NCBI GenBank assembly: GCA_001771065.1
Contig: MESQ01000005.1
Location: forward strand, 80,125 to 144,124
Length of the DNA: 64,000 bases
Source of the DNA: Burkholderiales bacterium RIFOXYD12_FULL_59_19
Lineage (GTDB): Bacteria; Pseudomonadota; Gammaproteobacteria; Burkholderiales; Burkholderiaceae_C
Reading direction: 5' to 3'
This document shows, in pieces, positions 41,961-50,108 of the stretch (its first letter is position 1; each line of letters starts with the position of its first letter). The translations under genes were made by a program, and so were the position numbers. Under the pieces are notes generated by a model. That model was not told the origin of the DNA, did no database searches, and worked only from the letters and a program-made list of their open reading frames with translations.

Positions 41961-43042
41961 TTTTTCTGTTCCAAAGCCCAAGCCACGTGTTCGCGCACCA
42001 AGGAACTGGGATGTGCAGAACGCGATGCCAGCACAGTGACCAGTGACCCGGCTAAATCCGCATCGGCTGCACGCAACGCATTACCGAGTGCCACCGCAAT
42101 GTTGCGCAGCCAGCGTTCATGGCCAATGCGCCGGATTGGGCTGCCCTCACACAAGCGCAAAAATGTTTCTTCGCTCCAGCCAAACAGCGCAACGAGTTGA
42201 CCGCCCACCAACCCAGCACGGGCATCAAAGTCGGGCAAGGCACTGCGCTTGGCAAACTTGTTCCAGGGGCAAATCAGCTGACAATCATCACAACCGTAAA
42301 TGCGGTTGCCCATCAAGGGCCGCAGTTCCAACGGGATCTGCCCGGCGTGTTCGATCATCAGGTACGAGATACAACGCCGGGCATCAAGGCGGTACGGGGC
42401 GATGATGGCCCGGGTCGGGCAAATGTCGATGCAGGCGCTGCAACTGCCGCAATGACCGGCCACAGGATCAGTCACCGGCAAAGCCATGTCGACAAAGATC
42501 TCACCCAGAAAAAACGTCGACCCCGCCTCACGACTCAGCAGCAACGTGTGTTTGCCGCGCCAACCGAGTCCGCTCAAACTGGCCAGTTCGGCCTCGAGTA
42601 CCGGGGCCGAGTCGGTGAAAACCCGGTAACCCAGCGGCCCCAGCGCAGCGGCAATTTGGTCGCTCAACTTTTGCAAGCGACTACGCATGACCTTGTGGTA
42701 GTCGCGGCCACGGGCATAAATCGACACAATGCCTTCTGCCCGGCGATTCAGCCGGTCCAGCTCCAGCGCCTGCCAGCCATCAGAGGTGTCGGCTGGCAAA
42801 TAATCCATGCGCGCGGTGATCACGCGCAGCGTACCCGGCACCAGCTCGGCCGGGCGGGCACGCTTGAGGCCATGTGATGCCATGTAAAACATATCACCAT
42901 GGCAACCGGCGGCCAGCCATGCCGATAATCCGGGTTCTGCGGCGGTTAAATCGACACCCGCCACGCCAATTTGTGAAAATCCCAATGCCCGCCCCCATTC
43001 CTGAATTCTGGAGACCCATTGACTGCTGTTGAGTTGCTGCAT
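41957..43042 (-). CDS. queG: Epoxyqueuosine reductase
   Basis: 361 residues from the ATG at 43042 (MQQLNSSQWVSRIQEWGR). Last step of queuosine tRNA modification; cobalamin and 4Fe-4S dependent. Two ferredoxin-type clusters are visible, CGSCSACIDICP and CDDCQLICPWNKF, after the N-terminal cobalamin-binding domain with MDYLPADTSDGW in place of the usual MNYLP; a C-terminal HEAT-like region follows. Its start overlaps head-to-head with tsaE. Confidence 0.94.
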   Translation of the reverse strand: MQQLNSSQWVSRIQEWGRALGFSQIGVAGVDLTAAEPGLSAWLAAGCHGDMFYMASHGLKRARPAELVPGTLRVITARMDYLPADTSDGWQALELDRLNRRAEGIVSIYARGRDYHKVMRSRLQKLSDQIAAALGPLGYRVFTDSAPVLEAELASLSGLGWRGKHTLLLSREAGSTFFLGEIFVDMALPVTDPVAGHCGSCSACIDICPTRAIIAPYRLDARRCISYLMIEHAGQIPLELRPLMGNRIYGCDDCQLICPWNKFAKRSALPDFDARAGLVGGQLVALFGWSEETFLRLCEGSPIRRIGHERWLRNIAVALGNALRAADADLAGSLVTVLASRSAHPSSLVREHVAWALEQKN

Positions 43043-43549
43043 GGTGTTAATCACCTGCCTATTGTAAAAAGCCTGCTTTGGCGCGATGAAGCCGCCACCG
43101 AAGACTTTGCCCGTGCACTTGCGGCGCTGACCGAAGTGCGACTGGCCTACATTGAACTACAAGGCGATCTGGGCGTGGGCAAGACCACGCTGGTGCGGCA
43201 TCTGCTGCGGGCCATGGGGGTGCAGGGACGCATCAAAAGCCCCACGTACGCCGTGGTGGAGCCCTATGAATTGCCCAACTTCAACGTCTGGCACTTTGAC
43301 TTTTACCGCTTCAGCGACCCGCGCGAATGGATGGATGCCGGCTTTCGCGACATCTTTGCCAGCCCCGGCTTGAAAATTGCCGAATGGCCGGAAAACGCCG
43401 CAGGCTGCGTGCCGTCGGCCGACCTGATCATTCAACTCGATGTGCAGGATGACGAGGCACGCCAGGTGACCTTGACAGCACAAACAAAGCTTGGTGCAAG
43501 CCTGCTCAATCAGATTGCAGATTCAGCGCCCGATGAGGCCAGCCCATGA
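43019..43549 (+). CDS. tsaE: tRNA threonylcarbamoyladenosine biosynthesis ATPase TsaE
   Basis: P-loop ATPase that works with TsaB and TsaD in t6A synthesis. Walker A GDLGVGKTTLVRHLL at about residue 49, then SPTYAVVEPYE and HFDFYRFSDPREW, both canonical. The start is uncertain: TTG 43019 gives 176 residues and overlaps the divergent queG start by 24 bases; TTG 43034 is an alternative. No ATG lies before the conserved part. Coupled to amiC by an ATGA overlap, an order common in Proteobacteria. Confidence 0.9.
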   Translation: MTAVELLHGVNHLPIVKSLLWRDEAATEDFARALAALTEVRLAYIELQGDLGVGKTTLVRHLLRAMGVQGRIKSPTYAVVEPYELPNFNVWHFDFYRFSDPREWMDAGFRDIFASPGLKIAEWPENAAGCVPSADLIIQLDVQDDEARQVTLTAQTKLGASLLNQIADSAPDEASP

Positions 43550-44946
43550 AACGCCGCCAACTGCTGCAGTCGGGCACGCTGGTGCTGTTGCTGGGCGCGC
43601 AGCATCTGGCCCGTGGCGCCAGCATCGTGGCGGTGCGCGTCTGGCCTGCACCCGACTACTCGCGCGTCACGATTGAGTCCGACGCCCGCCTAAGTTTTAA
43701 CCAGATTTTTGTCCCCAACCCGCCCAGACTGGCGGTAGATGTACAGGGCATCGACCTGAATCCGGCGCTCAAAGAACTGGTGGCCAAGGTAAGCGCCAAT
43801 GATCCCACCATTTCCGGAATTCGCGTCGGCCAGTTTGGCCCAGACGTGGTGCGGCTGGTGTTCGATCTCAAGCAGGCCATTGCACCGCAAGTGTTCAGCC
43901 TGACGCCGGTCGCGGCTTACCAGCACCGATTGGTGTTTGATTTGTACCCGACGCAAGTGGCGGATCCGCTGGAAACCCTGATTGCCGATCGCCTCAAGGA
44001 AAGCGCCAGCACGCGCATCGCTACACCGCCAGCGGCGGACCCGCTGGGCGAATTGATTGCACAAAAATCACAGGGGCAGGCGCCTGATGCGCCGGTTTCT
44101 CAGGCGGTTGGCGCAACCATGCCAGGCACAACAACGACCGAGCCCGTGGCTGTCAACGCTGGAAAAAAAGACGCCACAAGGCTGCCGCCGCAAAGTATGA
44201 GCGAGCCCGCCCCGGCAGCCACCGACCGGCTCATCATCATTGCGCTCGATCCCGGCCATGGTGGCGAAGACCCTGGCGCCATTGGCCCCGGCGGCACGTA
44301 TGAAAAAAATGTGGTGTTGCGGCTGGCACATCGGCTGCGCGACCGCATCAACGCAGCATCGAGCAATGGCAACCCGATGCGGGCCTTTTTAACGCGTGAT
44401 GCCGATTTTTTTGTGCCCTTGCACACCCGGGTCGACAAAGCGCGCCGGGTACAGGCCGACCTGTTCATCAGCCTGCATGCCGATGCCTTTTTTACGCCGC
44501 GTCCCCAAGGCGCCAGCGTGTTTGCCCTGAGCCAGGACGGCGCCTCCAGCAGCGCCGCACGCTGGATGGCGGCCAAGGAAAACAAGGCCGACAGAGTGGG
44601 CGGACTCAACGTGCGCGCCAAGGACGCCCAGGTCAAACGCGCCCTGCTCGACATGAGCACCGCCGCCCAGATCAAGGACAGCCTGCAATTGGGCGGGGCC
44701 ATGCTCAAGGAAATTGGCCGGGTCGGCAAACTCCACAAGCCGCGGGTCGAACAGGCCGGCTTTGCCGTGCTCAAGGCGCCCGACATTCCCAGTGTGCTGG
44801 TGGAGGCCGCCTTCATCAGCAATCCGGACGAGGAAGCCAAACTCAACAGCGATGCCTACCTGGACCAGCTGGCCGATGCCCTGATGCGCGGCATTGAGGC
44901 CTATTTTTCTAAGAACCCGCCGCTGGCACGCAGCCGCAGCACCTGA
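43546..44946 (+). CDS. amiC: N-acetylmuramoyl-L-alanine amidase (AmiC type)
   Basis: 466 residues. Splits septal peptidoglycan during daughter cell separation. The N-terminus MKRRQLLQSGTLVLLLG is a likely Tat signal, as in E. coli AmiC. AMIN targeting domain at about 30-135 (VRVWPAPDYSRVTIESDARL), a flexible linker to 225, and an Amidase_3 domain with zinc ligands in IIALDPGHGGEDPGA (His), YEKNVVL (Glu) and FISLHADAF (His), plus the late Glu in VLVEAAFISNPDEE. Confidence 0.94.
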   Translation: MKRRQLLQSGTLVLLLGAQHLARGASIVAVRVWPAPDYSRVTIESDARLSFNQIFVPNPPRLAVDVQGIDLNPALKELVAKVSANDPTISGIRVGQFGPDVVRLVFDLKQAIAPQVFSLTPVAAYQHRLVFDLYPTQVADPLETLIADRLKESASTRIATPPAADPLGELIAQKSQGQAPDAPVSQAVGATMPGTTTTEPVAVNAGKKDATRLPPQSMSEPAPAATDRLIIIALDPGHGGEDPGAIGPGGTYEKNVVLRLAHRLRDRINAASSNGNPMRAFLTRDADFFVPLHTRVDKARRVQADLFISLHADAFFTPRPQGASVFALSQDGASSSAARWMAAKENKADRVGGLNVRAKDAQVKRALLDMSTAAQIKDSLQLGGAMLKEIGRVGKLHKPRVEQAGFAVLKAPDIPSVLVEAAFISNPDEEAKLNSDAYLDQLADALMRGIEAYFSKNPPLARSRST

Positions 44947-44947
44947 T

Positions 44948-45598
44948 TCAGAGCCAGGGTACACAAAGATGGGCATGCTGACGCGTCTGCGCAATACGCA
45001 TAGCGTTGGGTTCGTCGGTACTGGCCATCCAGTCCAGCGCCTGGGCTCGACTGCGGCCGAAGCGCATATGACGCGCCAGCAGACGCTCCCGACGCAGCGC
45101 GTCGGGTACATCGAGGTACCAGATTTCATCCACAACCGCGCGCACCTGAACCCAGTGCGGGTCATCCAGCAGCAGGTAATTGCCTTCGGTGATCACCAGG
45201 GTTGTGTGTGGCGCGATGGCGAGGGCACCAGCAATGGGTTCTTCGATGTCGCGCCTGAACTCGGGGGCATAGATGGTCTCCGACGGTGACTGGTTCTTGA
45301 GGCGACGCAACAGGTTGACAAAACCCGCCGCGTCAAAGGTGTCCGGGGCACCCTTGCGCTGTTGGCGCCCTAGGCGCGCCAGTTCACAGTTGGCAAGGTG
45401 AAACCCATCCATCGGCACCCCTTGTACATGTTGGGGGTCATGCGCCATCAAAATCTCGGCCAAGGTCGATTTACCCGCCCCCGGCGGCGCTACCAGACCC
45501 AGGATTTTGCGTTCCCCCGATGTCAACCACCGCGCAATACGCTGCTGACAAATAGCTGGCAGGGAATGGTCCTCAGACCATGCGGACGTGTCCATCAT
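44948..45598 (-). CDS. P-loop kinase of the nucleoside/nucleotide kinase family (FrcK-like)
   Basis: 216 residues from ATG 45598 (MMDTSAWSEDHSL); the frame to 45676 overlaps the fructokinase gene. Walker A is LVAPPGAGKSTLAE; the MDGFHLAN block and ITEGNYLLLDDPHW are typical of uridine kinase/pantothenate kinase-like proteins including Rhizobium FrcK, whose gene sits with frcBCA. True substrate unknown. Four bases from the fructokinase gene and divergent from the ABC importer, so part of the sugar module. Confidence 0.85.
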   Translation of the reverse strand: MMDTSAWSEDHSLPAICQQRIARWLTSGERKILGLVAPPGAGKSTLAEILMAHDPQHVQGVPMDGFHLANCELARLGRQQRKGAPDTFDAAGFVNLLRRLKNQSPSETIYAPEFRRDIEEPIAGALAIAPHTTLVITEGNYLLLDDPHWVQVRAVVDEIWYLDVPDALRRERLLARHMRFGRSRAQALDWMASTDEPNAMRIAQTRQHAHLCVPWL

Positions 45599-45602
45599 TG
45601 GC

Positions 45603-46613
45603 TTAAGCGGTAAAGGAATAGGGAACCTGTGCCAGCCGCGCCAGCACCTCGGCGCGCGTCGGCGGCACGCAGCCACGGCGCATCACACACAGGCTGGCAC
45701 TGGCGATGGCGCTGGTCAGCAATGCTCTGGCGACCTCGGTGGACACATGACCGGCACCCCAGTCAGCGGGAAGTTTGTGCGCCAGCATGGCCACCACCAG
45801 ACCGGCCAGAAAGCAGTCACCAGCCCCCACCGTGTCCACCACCTCAATCGGTTCCAGCTCACGTGCGGCAAACACCTGTCCCTGACGTGTCAGCAACATA
45901 GCGCCTTCGCCGCCCAAGGTGAGCGCCATAACACTGGCGCGCGTGTTTTGCAACAGGTGTTTCGCCTGGGCCAGCACATCACCACCTGGCAGGTTCAGGC
46001 AAACGAGGTCTTCATCGCTGGCTTTGATGACATCGGCATAATGCAGCGCGGTCAGGACATGGCTGCGGTAGGCCGCCAGATCTGGCATGACCGAGGGGCG
46101 CAGGTTGGCATCGATCACCACCGTGCGGCCTGCCTGGCGCTGGGTCGCCAGCCAAGGTAGGTAGACATCGGCATCGTCAGGCGACAAGGCCAACGCGCCG
46201 GTGCACACCAGCGACAAGTTGTCCAGCGGGTCGCAGGCTTGTGTCAACGCGGCCGCCGTGGTGGCGCGGTCGGCCACGCCTTCCCGGTAAAACGCATAGT
46301 CGGGATGGCCCTGCGCATTGACATTCACCACCGCCAGCGAGGTCACCTCCACCGCCGCCTCAGGGACGGCCAGATGCACCCCATCGTCCAACAAGCCCTG
46401 TGCTAGGCGGCGACCGAAACGGTCGCGAGACAAGGGATTCAGGTAGAGCGTACTCACACCCTGGCGCGCAATCGCACGCGTCAGGTTATAGACCGCACCG
46501 CCCAGGCAGGGCTCAAAACGGCCATCGGCGTTGGCAATGAAGTCAATCAATGCCTCACCGGCCGTGGCCACCTGAACGGAAGAATTTATTTGCATCATAT
46601 TAGGGTTTTCCAT
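45603..46613 (-). CDS. PfkB family sugar kinase, probable fructokinase
   Basis: 336 residues from ATG 46613; an ATG pair at 46598/46595 (MMQINSSVQVATAGE) is an equally good start. Ribokinase/PfkB fold: GEALIDFIA and LGGAVYNLTRAIARQG near the N-terminus bind the sugar, and DTVGAGDCFLAGLVVAML near residue 265 holds the catalytic Asp and anion hole. Fructokinase is inferred from neighbouring fructose-type transporter genes; other ketose or nucleoside substrates remain possible. Confidence 0.88.
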   Translation of the reverse strand: MENPNMMQINSSVQVATAGEALIDFIANADGRFEPCLGGAVYNLTRAIARQGVSTLYLNPLSRDRFGRRLAQGLLDDGVHLAVPEAAVEVTSLAVVNVNAQGHPDYAFYREGVADRATTAAALTQACDPLDNLSLVCTGALALSPDDADVYLPWLATQRQAGRTVVIDANLRPSVMPDLAAYRSHVLTALHYADVIKASDEDLVCLNLPGGDVLAQAKHLLQNTRASVMALTLGGEGAMLLTRQGQVFAARELEPIEVVDTVGAGDCFLAGLVVAMLAHKLPADWGAGHVSTEVARALLTSAIASASLCVMRRGCVPPTRAEVLARLAQVPYSFTA

Positions 46614-46625
46614 AACTAAAACAAC

Positions 46626-46655
46626 TTGATTTAATAACTACTTTCCAACTATAGT
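46626..46655 (+). promoter_or_regulatory. Sigma-70-type promoter for frcB
   Basis: TTGATT at 46626-46631 and TATAGT at 46650-46655, spaced 18 bases, about 100 bases before the frcB start. The stretch is much more AT-rich than its surroundings and is shared with the 5' end of the divergent kinase genes. Direct copies of TAGTTAT (minus strand) nearby could be regulator half-sites. Confidence 0.55.
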
Positions 46656-46753
46656 TCAGCCACGCCGACTTCACAAGCGTAATTTCCCGCAGGTCGCACG
46701 ATGCACCCCCTGCAAACGATCGAAACCAGCCAAATCCAACGAGGAGTCTCCAA

Positions 46754-47740
46754 ATGAAATTGTCAACCACCCTGCTGCTGAGCAGCCTGACCCTGATCAC
46801 CAGCACCGCTCTTGCCGCCAACGAACCCATCATCGGCCTGATCACCAAAACCGACACCAATCCCTTCTTCGTCAAGATGAAAGAAGGCGCCCAGGCCGAG
46901 GCCAAAAAAGCGGGCGCCAAGCTGATGAGCGCAGCCGGTAAAAAAGACGGCGATACCGCCAGCCAGATCACCGCGCTGGAAAACATGGCCGCTGCCGGCG
47001 CCAAGACCATTTTGATCACTTCCACGGGCGATGCCATCATCCCGACGGTGAAAAAAGTCCAGGCCAAAGGCGTGCAAGTGATTGCGCTGGACAGCCCGTT
47101 TGAAGGCGCCGATGCCCTGTTTGCCACCGACAACTACAAAGCCGGCGTGCTAATTGGCCAATATGCCAAGGCAGCACTGGGCAACAAGCCCGCCAAGATC
47201 GCCATGCTCGACTTGTTCCCCGGTCACCCGGTGGGCGCGCAACGCCACAATGGTTTCATGACCGGCTTCGGTTTAAAAGCCTTTGACGCTAAATCCAACG
47301 AACTCTCCAGCACCTCCGAGACTGTTTGCGCCGGCGACACCGATGGCAACCAGGCCAAAGGCCAGACTGCCATGGAAAACTGCCTGCAAAAGAACCCTGA
47401 CATCAATGTGGTCTACACCATCAATGAGCCCGCTGCCGCAGGTGCCTACAACGCCCTGAAAAAAGCCGGCAAGGAAAAAGGTGTGATCATCGTCTCGGTA
47501 GACGGTGGTTGCCAGGGCATCAAGGACACGGCTAAGGGCATCATCACCGCCACATCACAGCAATACCCGCTGAAGATGGCGTCGATGGGTGTTGCGGCCG
47601 GCGTGGAATATGCCAAGTCCGGCAAGAAGGCCTCGGGTTATGTTGACACCGGTGTCACGCTGATCGCCGCCAAGGCAGTTGCCGGTGTAGACAGCAAGGA
47701 CACCAAGGTCGGTATGGATCTGTGCTGGGGCACGAAGTAA
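46754..47740 (+). CDS. frcB: Sugar ABC transporter substrate-binding protein (FrcB-like)
   Basis: 328 residues. Signal peptide MKLSTTLLLSSLTLITSTALA, cleaved near residue 21. Ribose/galactose-type (family 4) periplasmic binding fold: GLITKTDTNPFFVKMKEGAQ near residue 30, ALENMAAAGAKTILITSTG, LDSPFEGADALFATDN and VYTINEPAAAGAYNALKKAG. Similar to FrcB fructose binders. A good GAGGAG ribosome site precedes the ATG. The gap to frcC holds a repeat hairpin, which may protect or limit the frcB message. Confidence 0.88.
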   Translation: MKLSTTLLLSSLTLITSTALAANEPIIGLITKTDTNPFFVKMKEGAQAEAKKAGAKLMSAAGKKDGDTASQITALENMAAAGAKTILITSTGDAIIPTVKKVQAKGVQVIALDSPFEGADALFATDNYKAGVLIGQYAKAALGNKPAKIAMLDLFPGHPVGAQRHNGFMTGFGLKAFDAKSNELSSTSETVCAGDTDGNQAKGQTAMENCLQKNPDINVVYTINEPAAAGAYNALKKAGKEKGVIIVSVDGGCQGIKDTAKGIITATSQQYPLKMASMGVAAGVEYAKSGKKASGYVDTGVTLIAAKAVAGVDSKDTKVGMDLCWGTK

Positions 47741-47757
47741 TCCCGTTGAACTGACTT

Positions 47758-47827
47758 TGTTGGGCGGACTTGAATCGCCCGGCTGTGGGGGCACTTTGTA
47801 GGGCGGGTTTCAGTCGGCCCTACAAAT
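47758..47827. repeat. GTAGGGCGG-type intergenic palindromic repeat, copy 3, inside the frc operon
   Basis: A degenerate GGGCGGACTTGAATCGCCC hairpin is followed by a perfect ten-base inverted repeat TTTGTAGGGC / GCCCTACAAA (47795-47804 and 47817-47826). Lies between frcB and frcC on the same transcript. Lacks the GTCGACT hairpin present in the other two copies. No T run follows. Confidence 0.85.
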
Positions 47828-47906
47828 CCCGAAAAAACCCTGGAAGCTGCCCGGCCAACGTCTCTAACAGGCCGGGCCATGAATCGACTTTAAACCGGAG
47901 TCTGTG

Positions 47907-48866
47907 ATGACCACATCGCAAAAGCGCAATATTCCCTGGGGTGTCCTGGGGCCCTGGATCGCCTTAGGCGTAACCTGCCTGTTTTTTGCCACCCAGTCCG
48001 ACCGCTTTCTTAGCGGTGGCAACCTGTCGCTGGTGCTGCAACAGGTGATGGTGGTGGGTGTGCTGGCAATTGGCCAGTCGCTGATCATTCTGACCGCCGG
48101 TATTGACCTGTCATGCGGCATGGTGATGGCCCTCGGCGGCGTGGTCATGACCAAGTTTGCGGTCAATTACGGCATTGACCCGTACGCCGCCATCCTTTGC
48201 GGGCTGGCGGTCACCACCGGCTTTGGCTTGATCAACGGCCTCTTGGTCACGCGCATCAAGCTGCCGCCTTTCATCGTGACGCTGGGTACATTGAACATTG
48301 CCTTCGCCATCACCCAGATTTACTCGGAGTCACAAACCGTCACCAATCTGCCCAGCGCCATGACCGCGCTGGGGGATACGTTCAACCTAGGCAGCACCGA
48401 GGTCAGCCTGGGTACGGTGACCATGTTGCTGCTCTACGCGTTAGCCTGGTTTGTCTTGCGCGACACCGCACCTGGTCGCCACTTGTACGCGGTGGGCAAC
48501 AACCCCGAAGCCGCACGCCTGACCGGTATCAACGTCGACCGCGTGCTGCTGTTCGTCTATGCACTGGCCGGACTTTTCTACGGCATTGCCGCCCTGCTCT
48601 CGGTCGCACGCACCGGTGTCGGTGACCCCAACGCCGGGCAGACCGAAAACCTCGATGCCATCACCGCGGTGGTACTCGGCGGCACTAGCCTGTTCGGCGG
48701 ACGCGGCATCATCCTGGGCTCGCTGGTGGGTGCCGTGATTGTGGGCGTGTTCCGCAACGGCCTGACCCTGATGGGCGTGGCCTCGGTCTACCAGACGTTG
48801 ATTACCGGCATTCTGGTGATTCTGGCAGTCGCTGCCGACCAGATGTCTCGCAAGGGAGCACGTTGA
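47907..48866 (+). CDS. frcC: Sugar ABC transporter permease (FrcC-like)
   Basis: 319 residues from ATG 47907, with GGAG six bases upstream. About ten membrane segments. BPD_transp_2/RbsC family: LIILTAGIDLSCGMVMALGG near residue 58, VTRIKLPPFIVTLGTLNIA near residue 118, AVGNNPEAARLTGINV and the late VVLGGTSLFGGRGIILGS. Stop overlaps the start of frcA. Confidence 0.92.
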   Translation: MTTSQKRNIPWGVLGPWIALGVTCLFFATQSDRFLSGGNLSLVLQQVMVVGVLAIGQSLIILTAGIDLSCGMVMALGGVVMTKFAVNYGIDPYAAILCGLAVTTGFGLINGLLVTRIKLPPFIVTLGTLNIAFAITQIYSESQTVTNLPSAMTALGDTFNLGSTEVSLGTVTMLLLYALAWFVLRDTAPGRHLYAVGNNPEAARLTGINVDRVLLFVYALAGLFYGIAALLSVARTGVGDPNAGQTENLDAITAVVLGGTSLFGGRGIILGSLVGAVIVGVFRNGLTLMGVASVYQTLITGILVILAVAADQMSRKGAR

Positions 48867-49663
48867 TGAACACCTCATCCCATTCAAACCTCATCATGCA
48901 GGCCAAGGGCATCGTCAAGCGTTATGGCCAGGTCACGGCGCTGGACGGCACCGACTTCGAATTACGTGCCGGCGAAATCATGGCCATCATTGGCGACAAC
49001 GGCGCGGGCAAGTCGTCCCTGATCAAGGCGCTGTCGGGCGCCACAGTGCCCGATGAAGGCGAACTGCTGCTCGACGGCAAGCCAGTGCGCTTCAAGTCCC
49101 CGATCGATGCCCGCCGCGCCGGCATTGAAACCGTCTACCAGGACCTGGCCGTGGCCCCAGCCATGAGCATTGCCGAGAACCTGTTTCTGGGCCGTGAATT
49201 ACTCAAACCCGGCTTTATTGGCCAACTGCTGCGCCTGCTGGACAAAAAGGAAATGCTGGCGCAGGCGATTGCCCGCATGCAGGAACTCAAGGTCGGGATT
49301 CGTTCCATGACTCAGGCGGTGGAAACCCTGTCGGGCGGTCAGCGCCAGTGCGTGGCCGTAGCCCGCGCCGCGGCCTTTGCCCAGCATGTGGTGATCATGG
49401 ACGAGCCGACCGCCGCACTCGGTGTGAAGGAAGGCAACATGGTGCTGGAACTGATCCGGCGGGTGCGCGACAAGGGTTTGCCCGTCATTCTGATCAGCCA
49501 CAACATGCCCCATGTGTTCGAGGTGGCCGACCGCATCCACATCCAGCGGCTGGGCAAACGCGCCGCTGTGGTCAACCCCAAAACCATCAGCATGAGCGAC
49601 ACCGTGGCGGTCATGACTGGCGCCAAGACGGTGGACGAACTGCCTGCCGATGCCCATGCTTAA
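48866..49663 (+). CDS. frcA: Sugar ABC transporter ATP-binding protein (FrcA-like)
   Basis: 265 residues from ATG 48866; a single ABC domain, as in FrcA, rather than the double domain of RbsA. Walker A GDNGAGKSSLIKALSG, signature LSGGQRQCVAVARA, Walker B VVIMDEPTAALG, switch His in ILISHNMPHVFEVADRI. The TTG at 48863 is also in frame but AAGGGAG is better spaced for the ATG. Confidence 0.92.
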   Translation: MNTSSHSNLIMQAKGIVKRYGQVTALDGTDFELRAGEIMAIIGDNGAGKSSLIKALSGATVPDEGELLLDGKPVRFKSPIDARRAGIETVYQDLAVAPAMSIAENLFLGRELLKPGFIGQLLRLLDKKEMLAQAIARMQELKVGIRSMTQAVETLSGGQRQCVAVARAAAFAQHVVIMDEPTAALGVKEGNMVLELIRRVRDKGLPVILISHNMPHVFEVADRIHIQRLGKRAAVVNPKTISMSDTVAVMTGAKTVDELPADAHA

Positions 49664-50108
49664 AGGCATCGACCCCCTGCTGACGCCTGAGCTGCTCTGC
49701 ATCATGATGGCCATGGGCCATGACGATGCGCTGGTGCTGGCGGATGCTAACTTCACTGCCCAGAGCATTGCCGCCGGCAAGCCGGTGATCCGGCTGCCCG
49801 GTGTCTCGATGCTGGACGCGGTGCAAGCGGTCAGTTCACTGTTGCCGCTGGCGGCGGACGTGACGCACCCGGTAGCCTTCATGGCGGTGAGTGGCGAGCC
49901 CGACAGCTACCGCTCGGCCTTGCAACGTGAGGTCATCACACGCCTCACACCCGAATTGTTGCCGGGTCAAAGTGCCGAACCGATCGAGCGCTTTACCTTT
50001 TACGAACGTGCCCGCGCCGCCTATGCCATCGTCCTGACGGGCGAAAAGCAGCCGTTTGGCAACTTTATTTTGCGCAAGGGTGTGATCGGCGAAAATCTGC
50101 GTCCATGA
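49656..50108 (+). CDS. RbsD/FucU family sugar mutarotase
   Basis: 150 residues from ATG 49656 (MLKGIDPLLTPELLCIMMAMG), overlapping the end of frcA by eight bases. The family interconverts alpha and beta forms of free sugars. MAMGHDDALVLADANF contains the conserved His and Asp, and the C-terminal FYERARAAYAIVLTGE is the FucU ending. Probably speeds supply of the sugar anomer used by the kinase encoded divergently. Confidence 0.9.
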   Translation: MLKGIDPLLTPELLCIMMAMGHDDALVLADANFTAQSIAAGKPVIRLPGVSMLDAVQAVSSLLPLAADVTHPVAFMAVSGEPDSYRSALQREVITRLTPELLPGQSAEPIERFTFYERARAAYAIVLTGEKQPFGNFILRKGVIGENLRP

